A stretch of 64,000 nucleotides of DNA from Wuchereria bancrofti (taxonomy: Eukaryota > Nematoda > Chromadorea > Rhabditida > Onchocercidae): NCBI GenBank assembly GCA_005281725.1, contig SSBO01000012.1, positions 1,027,304-1,091,303 on the forward strand, read 5' to 3'. The notes beneath the pieces were generated by a model that did not search any database, was not told the DNA's origin, and saw only the letters and a list, made by a program, of their open reading frames with translations. Shown piece after piece: positions 37,705-50,900 of this stretch (position 1 is its first letter; each line of letters begins with the position of its first letter). A program made the position numbers and the translations under genes.

Positions 37705-40700
37705 CGTTTATTTATTTTTTTTTTCAGTACATTTGTGTTCCTGAAATATTGTTTAGCGAAAAAGAAAATGTGAAGAAATGAGAGAGAATTATGTGATATT
37801 ATACCATGAAATGGTAATCTTTTAATTCATTTTGTTACAAATTTATAGTAGAATAGATAAGATGTAATTTCTTTTTTTCTTTAGCCTATCCTTAGATTTT
37901 CTTGTATTAATCTTTTAGATTTTTTTTCTTGTCTGTCTTTAGATTCTTTAGATCTCTTTAGATTTTCTTGTATTAAAATATTTGTAAACCTAACTTATAT
38001 ATTAAAGTATTATATTTTTGTCATTTGATAATAATTTATTGCTGTGACAATGATCACATCAAATGAATTAGACCTAAAGTTATTTAATCCATCTATATTT
38101 TTAATGTATATCATTATAAGTAGTTTTATGATTTGCTTAGATTAGCCATTTATCAATTGTAAATCTTTTAAAGCATATAGCATACGTTCTAAAAAGAAAA
38201 AAGAAAAAAAAAGATGAATTGAACCGATTAAATTTATTTATTTATTAATTTTATTACATTGAGTAATTTTTCATTTCTCATTTTTTTTGGTGCTTAAATG
38301 ATGGCATATAGTGATTACCGTTGCTTGTATCATTTGAGAAAGAAAAGGTTCGGTTGAAAAATGGCAGATGTAGTGATTGACATTGATATGAGCTGGTTTA
38401 GGTATCGTTACAAGGCATTCAACTTACAATCTCATGGCATTGACTGACTAAGGATGCCGCACATTTTTTTTTTTGTTAAATTGCTTTTGTGATGTGTTAT
38501 ACTGTAAAATTATTCTAACTCATTTTATTTGCTTTCTTCAGTAGTTGTTATTCTTTGTTAGTACTGATATCTTGTAGTTATAGTAGTAGCAATAGTAGTT
38601 GTTGTTGTTATTGTTGTAGCAGTAAAAGATAAGCAGTGGTGGTATGAATAGTGGAATGTGTTATGAATATGAAAAGCAAATGATTGAAAAAAAATAGTAT
38701 TTGCTTCAAATGAATAGTATTATAAAATAATGAGAGAAGCTATAGCGATGTTTGTTTGTTTGTTTGTTTTATTATAATATAATTTATTTATTATGATATA
38801 ATATGATTTTAGTTATAATTTTATTTTATTATAATATAATTAACGAAAATTTATCATCTTTCAAATTTTTAAAGCATTATTTTAATTCAATTTATAAAAC
38901 AATTTACTAGGCTAGAGTAATGAATTTATGAGGCTGACTTTTTTTTTTTCAATCATTACTATCAATTTATTTAATGATAGATGAATCATTAGTTATTGTC
39001 AATGACCAGTTATTTATTTTAGTTTGTAAGGATAGCAATGACAATGTTGGCAATATTATTGCGAAATGATCTTGTTTATTTGCTAAAATTTCAAGCTGAA
39101 TCATGTTTATGACTAATTTCTGATGTATACGTCTGTATGTATGTGTGTATGTTTAGTAATGAAAACATGAAGTAAGAAGAAATTGATTTAGCATACGAAA
39201 TACTAACAAATTTTGGTGTGCGAAAGATAAACATCCGTTTTAGTGACGTTTTAATGACCCATGCATATTAAATTTTGTCGCATGATGGAAGAGCCATTTT
39301 GCAAGGTCAGTTAGGCATTGATTTGATTTATCTAAGTGTGATTATGAATGAATCAATGAATGAAAGAGTTGGCCTTAAGTAAGCAAAGGTCATGGTATGT
39401 CTAAAAATTGGTTGATATGTTCTATACTTCTAATGTTTTCTTTCTTCTATCAAATCATGTTTAACTTATATTGGTGACAGTAAAAATGGGATATTTGATG
39501 ATTGTTATGAAAATTTAAAGGGATAAACTATAATTATAATAATTATTATTATGTTTTAAATTCATCTTATTGTATTTCATAGAAGATAATAGTAAGTGTG
39601 GGGATGTTAGCATATTATAATGAAATTGTGGAGTAATTTTACAAAAATCACATTATGAATCATTTGAAATATTTAATTCCTTGTGTGTAAAATTACTAAT
39701 TGTTATCTGTTATTTAAATGATTTATTACGTGGTTTACTTTTATAGTTCTCAGGAATACATACTAATATTAATTAACAGTGTAGATTATTAGATTCTTAT
39801 GTTATTAATTAAATTGGCTAATTTTATTTTTGCAACAAAATTTATTGATAAGATAATTTTATGGTAATTATTGTTGTATTATATTGCATTATGTCAATTT
39901 TTGGAAGGAAAAGTATTTGAGAAATTATCATCAATTGAAATTTAATTGAATTCTCTCTCTTCTTTATTCCATTCTAACACTTCACTTTATGCGTAGGTTT
40001 TCATTTAAACAATTCATTGGCTAACACTAAGCATATTTGTTTTATTATGTCATTGTCGTCTATTTCTGCCTCTATGGTAGTAGCATTTACATTCGTAGGA
40101 TGATAGTTAATTTCTGGATAATTGTAATTTCTTTTTCTTTTCTGAAATTCATTTTTTAACATTTAAGTTAAGATAGCAATTTGGATTTGAATATAAATTG
40201 AAGAGCATATAGTAGAACTAGCGATTAGGAAAATAGTGATAATTGATTATTATTATTAATTCATTTTATAAAAATGTTAATTTTTTTTTTTTAATGTATT
40301 TTTTGTAATTTGTTGCAATCATTTCTTTCTTTCCTGTTTATTCTTCGCTCTTTTTTCAGGTTATTTCCATTATAGCCTGTATCTTATAAGAATTTTGTAC
40401 GAATGAAAAGATAGACGAATGTAATATTTTCTCATCATTCATCATATTGTTAATAGTATATAAAACTTTTTATCAAATATATTATTCCGAATTTTACTAC
40501 ATTTTATTTTATTTTGTTACTTATCCATTAATAATGTATAGTATTTTTAGTTCAGGGAATAGTCACATAAAATATAACTTCAGAAAGGTAAACAAGAAAT
40601 CTTTAGTGTTAATTTCTTTTTCCTGCTTCCGTGATTTTATTATTTCGTTTCAATTAAATTTTTGATGATTTATTATATAAAATTGGAAACGTTTCAACAT

Positions 40701-41202
40701 TTATCTAAGAAATGTTATAATTTGTGATGATGAGAAAAGGATATAAAAATTATCAATCGATGTGATAAACATGAGATTGAGGTTAAATTGATTATAGATT
40801 TTTAATAGGATTAATAATAGAGATAGTAATACGGATGGAATTTGTATACTTCAAAATTTAAAACGTTAGTGACCGTAGAATTGAAAATGACCTTTTTGCG
40901 AATTTACTTTGTTATATTTTATAACTTTCAATTCGTTATAGTATTTAGATGCTTTTTGAATTTTGATCATGATATACTTTTTCTCTTCCTCTTTCCTTCT
41001 CTCTCTCTCTCCCTCTCTCCCTGTAAATAAGGAATTATTTTGTATTTGAATGTTAATCAGTTGACGAACATGAATGTTTCAATAGACGAATATACCAAAA
41101 TTCCACTCTTCAATATTACTGAACTAAATCGTTGTATTTTTGAAATAACTAGACTAACAAATATTTTTGTTTATATCAATCATTTTTTTGTTTTTGTTTT
41201 CA

Positions 41203-41204
41203 GC
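41203..41204 (+). promoter_or_regulatory. Acceptor immediately upstream of homeobox start (trans-splice or 5' UTR intron)
   Basis: TTTTTGTTTTCAG ends at 41203, 59 nt before ATG 41263. Either a spliced leader or an upstream non-coding exon would join here. Confidence 0.45.
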
Positions 41205-41262
41205 AATTGCATTTCACTAAACTATAAAGTTGGAAATAGCTGGTGTAAATTTTGAAATCTAA

Positions 41263-41604
41263 ATGGTTGCAAGTTACGTATTTCCACATGGTGCTACATC
41301 ACCAACAACTGAAGCTACACTTATTTTACCCTCTTCACCATCATCTGCTGCTGCAATTGAAAAAACTAAGCAACGTCAGCAAGTTAGTAATTTTTCTAAA
41401 ATTTCTTCTTATATTATTTAAATGAGAAAAAAAAAACTGATTTGATTATTTTACAAATAATTATTGAAGTAGATAATGTATTAATGCTTCTTACTATATA
41501 TGATCACAATTAAAATTTCATTTTTTCTTTTTATTTTTATTATTTCATAATTTTTATTCATTCAGTATCTTTGATAAGAATAAATATAAATATAGTTGCT
41601 GTGT

Positions 41605-41639
<35 letters not shown>

Positions 41640-44600
41640 GATGAAATATATAAAGTGTATGCATAAGGGAGAGAGAGGGAAGGGGGAGGTATATATGTGT
41701 GTGTGTGTGTGTGTGTGTATATGATGTGTCTGGTGTGATATTATTTCGAAATTTGGTTGAGAAGCATGTCTGCTGTGAAATTGATGTTTTTTGGTGATGA
41801 AATATACTCTTGGGTAAATGAGTGAGTGAGAGTGAATGAATGAAAGAGTAGTGAATGCATGAATTTATTGCTGTTTGAAAGATGCAAAATGACTTTGCAA
41901 AATGTTCCATTGATGATATCGTCAATTTTATACGGGAACATGATGATGATGATAATAATGATGATGATGCTGCTGATAATGTTGATGATGATAACGATAG
42001 TGATGATAGCGATGATGATGATAATAATTGGTGACGATGATGTTGTTGATAATTATAATGATGATAATGATGGGATGATAATGGTGGTGACGATGATGAT
42101 GATTAGATTATAATAATGAGATTAATGATAGTGATAATAATAACTGGTGATGAGATAATGATGATGAAGTTTGTTCGAAGTAATGAGGTATAAGAAGACA
42201 GGTTTGTATTGCTGCAGATAAAAATATAATATGAGACAGTAAAATTATGTGAAGGGAAAAATGTCTTCATTTCTTTCTTTTTTGTTGTAGTTTCATTTAT
42301 TTCTGTATATTCAATTATTCGTTAGTGTGTACTTATAAGGGATGCTAGATTTTGTTTTCTCCCTTTTTCTTTATAATAATATAAAATTTGAAATAAAGGT
42401 AAGAGTTAATTTAATTAATGATCATAATAGAAGTAAACAATAAACGGAATTTACGTAGTAACTTCATTTTTCATCTGACTTAGTGTAATTACATAGCAAT
42501 TCTCTCTTTTTTTTTCGATTTCCTATAAATTGCCATTAACGTTAATTAAAGCAAAGGAAGTTCGTCTTTTCGGGTTAATTAGTAGTTAATTAGTAAGAAA
42601 GAATTTTAGTTTAATTATGTACTATATATATATATTCTCATTTATCAATCTGCATGTAAATGTATTTTTACCCGCATAATAATACATTTATTGTTATTTG
42701 ATTAACTGTCATATTTTTTAATCTGTAGCACTTGCATCACATTTTGCTCTTTTACTTGTTGAATTAAATGTTGCAGTTTTTTAAAGTTTAATTAAATACT
42801 CATATTTCCTTTTTATTATTTTTTTTTTCAAATTTTGTTCTGCATATTGTGTTATTATACAAATGAAATAGGAAGATAAAGCGGTAAATTTTTCTCCTCT
42901 AAATTTAGCATTTAAAAAGTGGACGATGCATTTATTTTTTTAACGATTATACCTTATTGTCAGAAAAAAAAAGAAAATATTTTTCAAAATGTATTTGGTG
43001 GTTTTGTGTGTCACATATATATGTTGACATTTATCAATGAATCACTTGAACTTTAGTCCCAGTTGTGAAAACAGAGCAGAAAAAATGAATTTGTTTTTGT
43101 GGAAAAAATAGATGTGTAATATTTTCAGGCAGCAATGCTTGATGCATGGTTAGCAATGCATGGTGATAATCTTTACCCTTGTCGGGAAGAAAAAGAACGT
43201 TTAGCAAAAGATATGTCAATGACTTATATACAGGTTGTTACTTTTTTTTTAAAAAAAAAAAAAATGTTGTTTATTATTTTAGATATTTGGTAAATAAAAC
43301 GGTTATATTGATGAAGTTACCCAAAGAAAAATAAAAAATAATTTATTTTTTAAAGATAATTTTGATAGCTGTATATATACAAACTTTTTTAGGTTAATAT
43401 CTCATTTAGACAATGGATTGTGCTTAGTTTGTAAATGATAAGTTTCTTTTTTTATGATAAAAATGCATTAATAAGAAATACTGAATAATAGTTTGCAGAT
43501 TTTCTCATTTTCTCGACACTTTTTTTTTGTTATAAAATAGTATCTTTTATGCTTAGATTTTAAACTTAGTGGAATCATCTCAAGTTATTATATTAATATA
43601 AATAGCATTTGATATGTTATACATCTTTTATAATATTTTTTTATTGCAGCATTTTTTTTTTACATAATTTTAATATTTAATATTCTTTTTTCCACTACTC
43701 TACTATGATCTCTAATTCGCAGATACAGTTTTAGTTTATTTGATTTCATTTGCTTTCTAGTTTGGCCAAATTTGAGATATTAATAATCTAAGATATATTA
43801 AGGTAAATAATACACTTTTACTGTGATTGTTTTTTTTTTAATGGAGTTTTAGTAATTAAGACTATGTTGAATGTTGCTACGAATACTGATTATTGTTACT
43901 ATTATTATTTATTATTATTATTATCATTATTATTACTATTATTATTTTTATTTTTACTTCTATTTTTTTTATTTTTATTACCACTACTATTACCTATTAT
44001 TGATTATAGGAGATTGAAAATTGAATTTTGATGTAAGGTAGAATGCATATATTTTTTTTCCCATATATTTCCCATCGATATCGATAGAGGATGTTAAAGA
44101 GAGGAGGAAGGATTTTATTTTTATTGGTTAGTGTATGAAATAACCTTTACTTGAATTTATAAATGTTTCTGTGCCTTTTGCACCATTCAAACTCCCTTCT
44201 CATCATTATCTTCCTTTTCATCTATTCCGACATTCCGACATGTTCCTGAGTTGCAATAAATTTATTTAAACATTTTCATATTTGGGCTGTGAAATTTGGT
44301 GTTTTTATATAACTGCTATAAAATGAACCATAGTTGCTTTCTTTTTATTCATGTATCTTCTTTTATTTAGCTTTTCCAGAGTTGTTTTGGTATATATAGC
44401 AAGAAATGAGCTGAATTAGAAAGTGGAAAAGAATAGAAGATTAAAATAGAATAAGAGTATTATTATTATTATTGTTATTATTATTATTATTATTATCATT
44501 ATTATCATTATTATCAAGTAGACTGTTGATGATGATGATGATGATGTATAGAGCTAGAAAATAAAATCAATTCGAGCATACATTTATAGAATTCATAGAT

Positions 44601-44960
44601 GATAAGAAGCATATGTATTGAATAAACAAACATATGCGTAGATTTTGTTGCATTTTGTTGAATGTAAAATATTGAGCTAATAGTCTTTGTTTGAAAGAAA
44701 GAAAAGAAAGCTTAGAATGAAATGAGATGAAAAGATAGAAATTTCTAACAATGTATGTATGTATCGAGTATCTTATTTTATTCATTCATTTCATTCATTC
44801 ATTCATACATTCATTTTAACTCTCCATCTTTTTCTTTTCTTTTTCATTGACATTTTGAGAATGAATCAATATGTTTGCATATTTCATGAATGAAAATAGA
44901 ATGTATTTCAATATTTAATTGACACTTTTTCATATGTTTTTTTCATATGATCTTAGCAGG

Positions 44961-44997
<37 letters not shown>

Positions 44998-47900
44998 AAA
45001 AATTAGCTATATAATTTGCATGTAAAAAGAAAAATAGTTTGATGTATGAGAGAGGGAGAGAGAGAGAGGAAGGAAGAGATGAAAATAAGAGATAATTTTG
45101 AATTGTTAAAAGAGCAAAATATGTTTGTGGACGGAATAACTTGAGAGAAGCAAAAATTTTTTTAAAGAAATACGTAATATTTGTTAAAGATAGAAATGTA
45201 ATTGTTTGTGGTGCGTAGAATGAATGTAAACAGAGTTATAAATAATGTTGAATTGATTATGAGAAATGTTTGGGTAGTGTTATCATACCAGATGTGGATT
45301 GTTTATAATGGGATGTTTTATGTGTTGAAATGTTTCTGTTTAAGATAATTGATCAGTTGATTGGTTTGTTGCTGTATATATTACCAAGTCTAAACTATTA
45401 TTGTTTAGCTATGATGATGATATTACATCTTTCCATGATAATCGTTGATGATAATGCTTCATGAAAGAGAGTAAAGGAAGATATTGAGGATGAGAGAGTG
45501 TTTGTGAACATTGAAATGTAAAATTTTGAATAAAAGATTCTTGTTGATTGCTAGAATTGTTGAGAATATTTTTCGAGAATAGTATAATGTATAATTTGAT
45601 AGGTGAACATTGGAATGGAAATGTTTATTCAACCATGAATGTAAACTGTAATCTATTCTCCATTAATTGAATAATATATTTGAGGATAAGTTGATTAAGT
45701 AATGTTAGGTGTTAATTTTTACCGATGAATATGATGTAAATTGTAAAGAGCGGTAATTTGAGGAATGAAGTAATGAGTTCTTAAGTGAAGTGTTCATTTA
45801 GATCATTTTGATTGATTGTTAGATTAGCATGATATTAGATATGAACTTTCTTCGATTAATTGAAATGACTTTTAATGGTTCATCTATTTCGATGAGCTAT
45901 TTTCCGAATTCATATGATCTGGGCTGGATATATGAAGTCATTGTCAATTGATTGGTTAATGACTACTTAATGGGAAATATGGACCATTGATGAGAAATGA
46001 TGACCTTGGCTTTGGAGTAAAGGTAATAAAAGAATGGTAAATGTTCTTACTAGGCATTGAATTTATATCGTTTTTACATTGATAATTTTGGTAAATTTTC
46101 GAGTCCCATTTTTTTGAAAGTATTTTATGATTTTTTTTTCTCTGTATTTGACCCATTTGTTATTGGTTATTTCGTATTGTAAAAATGGTCCATTATTCTT
46201 GTTTAAAAATAGTACCTGATTAAAGAGGGATAATTAAAATAATTGTTACATGATTGAGATGTAAGATGTGAACAATTATTGTTCACATCTTAATAATACG
46301 TGAAATAAATTTAATCCTAATTAAAACTACTTGAGCTATTCAACTAATTCGACTAAGCTTTTTCTCTTTTTTTTTTTGTAAGAATAAAAGCAAGATTTTC
46401 ATTGCGTTATTTTTGGTGCGTTTCTTCAACAAATCAAACGTTTTATGTTGATTTATATTTGGTTTTTCCTTTATTACAATGTCTCTCTATTCCGAAGTAA
46501 TTCAGTCTTTACGATTTTTCATTTATTTTTGACTTTTATGTAAAATACCTTAATATGAGATTTAATTTTAATAGAGTGAGGTTTTTTTTTTTGAGTTTTA
46601 TCATTGTTGAATAATAGAATATTGTTAGCTTTGCATTCCAGTTTGTTTTTTCGTTTTTAAATTTTCAGCTTTCAGGTGAATCGCTGGTTTGCAAATCGAC
46701 GTCGCAAGCAAACGAAACGTCGAAAGACTGAAATTGAATCACCTCGATCGGTTACAATACCATCATTGTCATCCTCTGTTGCAACAACAAACAGACATAA
46801 TGCATTAACCGGATTGTTTGAATCGGAACAAGAATCAAATTGGGCATCAAAATCACCACTTGGTTAGTGTTTAAAAGAGATTTCTTATAATGTTTAAGTA
46901 GTTTTTTCAGAATTTATTTTTTAATTTTAATTCTGCAATATTCTATCATTCTCCTATCCACTCCTATTAATTGATCAATATTTTTCCACAGGAGAAATAA
47001 GTGCGAAGCATTTATCATAATAGACATTTAATAATTGTAGCGTCTTCTGATAATTGTAGCGATCCTTGTAGCAATCATATCAGCTGAAATTTTCTGATAA
47101 AAAATGTTAGTCATAGTTTTAGTAATAATAAGATATCGCATGTAACATGTAGAACTTTGCATGTTCGTAAGTATATAACACACTTAACTTCATTATCTAG
47201 GGAGTTATAGGGACATTACTTTTCTTTCTTTATTTCTCATAATTAGTTTTGCTTTTTCCGAGAAAATAGAAATTAAATCCTTGTGAGTATTGAAAATCTC
47301 GGTGCAGCATTCAACCGGAAAATAAAAGTACAAGTGTACAATTATCGTATACTGCGTCATAGTGACCTTAACTTCCTGGAAAGTACCGTATGAACAGGAA
47401 GTATCGTATGAAATTTTTTAGTTTTGAAATTTTGCAGATATTGTAATTGAAGGTTTTTTTTTAAAACATTGGGAGAGATTTACTGTTCTCGGGGAGATTT
47501 TTTGGCTGTAGATGCTAATATATAACAGACGAATATAATAATTCCTTTATTCATAGAAGCAACAATACAATAAATTTTATAAAATGAATTGAGGTCGAAG
47601 CAGTGGAATTTTCTTTTGTGGTAGAACTGCTTCTTCGATTGAACTCTCCTGACTCTCGGTAGAACTCTGCTCCACTGAATGTAAATGATCTCCTTATATA
47701 GCAAGTAATATGCATAAACAAAGTATATGATTTACAATAAGAAGTTGACCTACCGAAAGAGTAATCAGTCTAACAAAGAGCTGTTGACCTGATTTACAAG
47801 CAAATCTAATTACTAGTTGATAAGCCGCAAAAGACTCAGTTTTAATAAAAGTTGTTAATAAATTGGAAATAGAGAATTTAGAAATAAACATTATTTTGCG

Positions 47901-50900
47901 ATGGCTTCATCGAACATATTTCTTATCCATACTCTCATATAATATTTTAGAGCTTCTCAATATTAAAAATCTGCGATAAATATAAATTGGAGGAAGAAAT
48001 CCTAATAGCTTTTTTCAAATTTGATATTTTTGTTACGCTGTAGAAGATCTGATTAAAGGAGCATTGCTCTAGTAAGAAAGGCCAATATTAGGCCTTTCTG
48101 TGCCATCCTTTAATGCTTTAGCTCTTTTTGCTAATTAATTCGCAGATGACTCTTTGAATACATATGTGTAAGAGATGGGAGAAGAGTTGATTTATGTGCC
48201 AAGCATTTCAGTTTGATAGAAAGCCTAGATATATGTCGCAGTGACAAGAGATATCAATAAACAGGTGACACTTTTTACCCATTAGAAATCGTATGCGTGT
48301 CAACCTTTTTTCTCCCATCTACTTTTACTGCCATTCGATACATTCAGCAAAAATTATCCGTTATTGTTACAATGATCATCTAAAATTTTCTATTATTATT
48401 ATTATTGTTATTATTTATTACTATTGTTATTATTATTTCATTACTATTATCGATTAACTGATGTTTGTTTTTACGACTATACTGTTAAAAATATTCCATA
48501 TTTACATCAAAAAATATCAATCATTTTATTTCATTAAAATTGGTGAACATAAATATTTATGACCATTTGACATTCTAGGATGAAATGCTTGATATATTTT
48601 TTAGATGATATTCTTTTATGATATTGACATTTTAAAATTAGAAATTTGAATTGCAGTATATTTAGGTAATGTGTTGTGATGCGTTAGTGTTAAAAATTAA
48701 AAATATTATCTGTTTAGATTTATTGTGTTAAATTTATTCGTAGAGTGCTTAGGTTACTCTTTTGAGTAGTTGTTGCCAAGGACGACCATTTTCTCTGTTC
48801 CTTATATAGTCTGTTTAATTATTATCATTTTCATTTTTATTATGTGTTCATCCTTGAAATGTAGAGGTACACCTCTACCTGTATAAGTATATTCTCATAC
48901 TATCCGTATCATAGCAACCAGTAAGAATTATAAATGAAGTCATTCGATATTTTAGTTTAAATAATCCGCGGATATCATGAAACATTTGAATTTTGATATT
49001 CAATATAAAGCATTTTTGGGCTTGTTTCAAATTATTAACTTTCATGTATTTTTTTGCAAAATTTAAAATTTATTGAAAACCATATATTTCTAAATAATAC
49101 GTCGTCGCTACATGTCATCTTTACATCTTTGCCATGTTTTAATATTATTTTATTGTCTAATTAATCTTTACTTTTAGATTAATATCATTCTAACAGTTTT
49201 GGAAAAAAAGAAAAATTAGTTCCTTAGGTATAAAATGTAATAAACAATCCTTAGGTATAAAAATGCAATGTAATAAAAAAAAGAAAAACGAAAAAAAATT
49301 AAAAAAGTAAATCTTACTTACACATCAACAAATATGATAAAATAAAATTGTGATGAAATTATATTGAATTATTTATGCGATGGGTTAAAATTTCAGCATG
49401 TTGTCGAAACATTTTATGTATTCATGCAGACTATGCATATATTCTCACTGATGCAAATTATAATAAAAAACCAATTAAATCATTAATGATAAAGTGGGAC
49501 AGCAGCACAAAGATTAATAATTACGGATAAATGGCAAATGGCATTTAAAAGAAAGTGAGGAGAATATTTCGATGAATAAAAAATATTAAAATCGTAAATA
49601 GTAATTTGAAATGCTTATAGATTAGGATAAAAGTTATTATATTACACTTGTAAAGATGTGAAAAGGTAATAAAAAGAAAAGGCTCCCTCCTTTAAATTAT
49701 TACGTTTTCTAAATAACTATTAACGAAATGATTCAATTCTAATATTATTATGTCATTGTAAATTCTATCAAAAATTATAGAATGCAATTAAGATTAAAAG
49801 CCTATATAAGATTATATAAAACCTTTTAAAAAATGATATAACATTAACTTATGAAAAAATAATTGGAAAAAAAATAGGCCAAGGTCCTTTTTTTTCGCTT
49901 TATTGAATTGTTTTTCATAGTAAATGAATTATTAGTAGCAAGAATAAATAATGCTATAAATGAAAAACTAAGATAATTGATTACTTTTAACAAAATTTAT
50001 GTATTATTAAAAGATGGCGTTGATGAACTGTTGCAAATATTTCGTCTCAGTAATACTTATATTTTTTTTTAAAAAAAAAATTGTACAGTTTAGGATAATA
50101 TAAGTGGGTGTTTTTCAAGTAATAAAGCGATTTTTTTTTTTTTTTTTTGAATTTTTAGAGTAGAAAAATTGAGAACTTTTAAAATAGACAAAATAGCCGC
50201 AACTATCTATATGGTCGATAATAATATAAAAATAAAATTGTTTTAGAAGGAACAAAAATAAAAAATTGAGAAGAATGGCAATGAAAATTTTCGTTTAAGT
50301 TAACAATGATTTTACAAAGTGAAAAAAAAAGACTTAATTACACTTTAGAAAAAAATCTTTTTTTCCTTTGACTAACTCTTAAATTCTTCCATCAATTAAG
50401 CCGTGAAAGAGAGAGAGAAAAGGAGGGAAAAAAACTATACTTGGCTTTAAGACATTTGAGTATATTTAGTTTTACAATATCTCATTTAGTTAATGGTCCT
50501 AATAAATGAAGTGAAATTGTCAAGAAATTTTCTAACATTCAACTTTGTTAAAAACTAAATACGATTATTGAGAAAAAAAAAGAAAGCATTTGTAGTTTTT
50601 ATAGAAACATATTTTTGGATTATATAAGATTTTTTATATAATAATTCATATCCCATGATATGCATAAAACTAATTTTAAAATTATTGAATATTTAAATTT
50701 TATGACGGACGAGGTTTAAATTTTGACATTATAATTTATTTTGGTATGAATTTAGCTTTTTTAGATTTATAAAATTTTTGATTTATGAATGTTGTAAATA
50801 ATTTAGAAATTTTTCATTTCATTCTAATCCGAGTTACGTAAGTTTTTACATTTTGCTCATGTTTTTCAAACTTTTTTCTTTTAATATTATAAATGTTAAT

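Larger units (their letters stand above)
28384..41262. other. 12.9-kb gene-free region upstream of the homeobox gene
   Basis: I find no exon chain on either strand. Contents are poly-T/A runs (for example about 32567-32586), microsatellites, a GGTT/GGAAT array and a possible retroposed 3' end (listed separately). Isolated TTTCAG-type acceptors (for example near 37728 and 40360) could mark 5' UTR exons of the homeobox gene, but nothing in the sequence proves it. Confidence 0.5.
41383..43128 (+). other. Homeobox gene intron 1
   Basis: Non-coding. It holds a (TA)n array (41605-41632), a (TG)n array (41696-41718) and a GAT/GATAAT array (41941-42170). The open frames here are repeat artefacts. 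Confidence 0.65.

Noticed and set aside
41554..41925. Minus-strand 123-codon frame with Thr-His and Ile-Tyr runs
   Set aside because: Product of the TG and TA microsatellites in homeobox intron 1.
45799..45825. Sequence resembling the bantam/mir-58 family (TTAGATCATTTTGAT)
   Set aside because: The seed is wrong at one position (TAGATCA instead of GAGATCA) and no precursor hairpin is visible.
47480..47891. Two minus-strand ORFs of 74 and 65 codons
   Set aside because: They lie within the LTR-like element and show no gag, pol or other domain.
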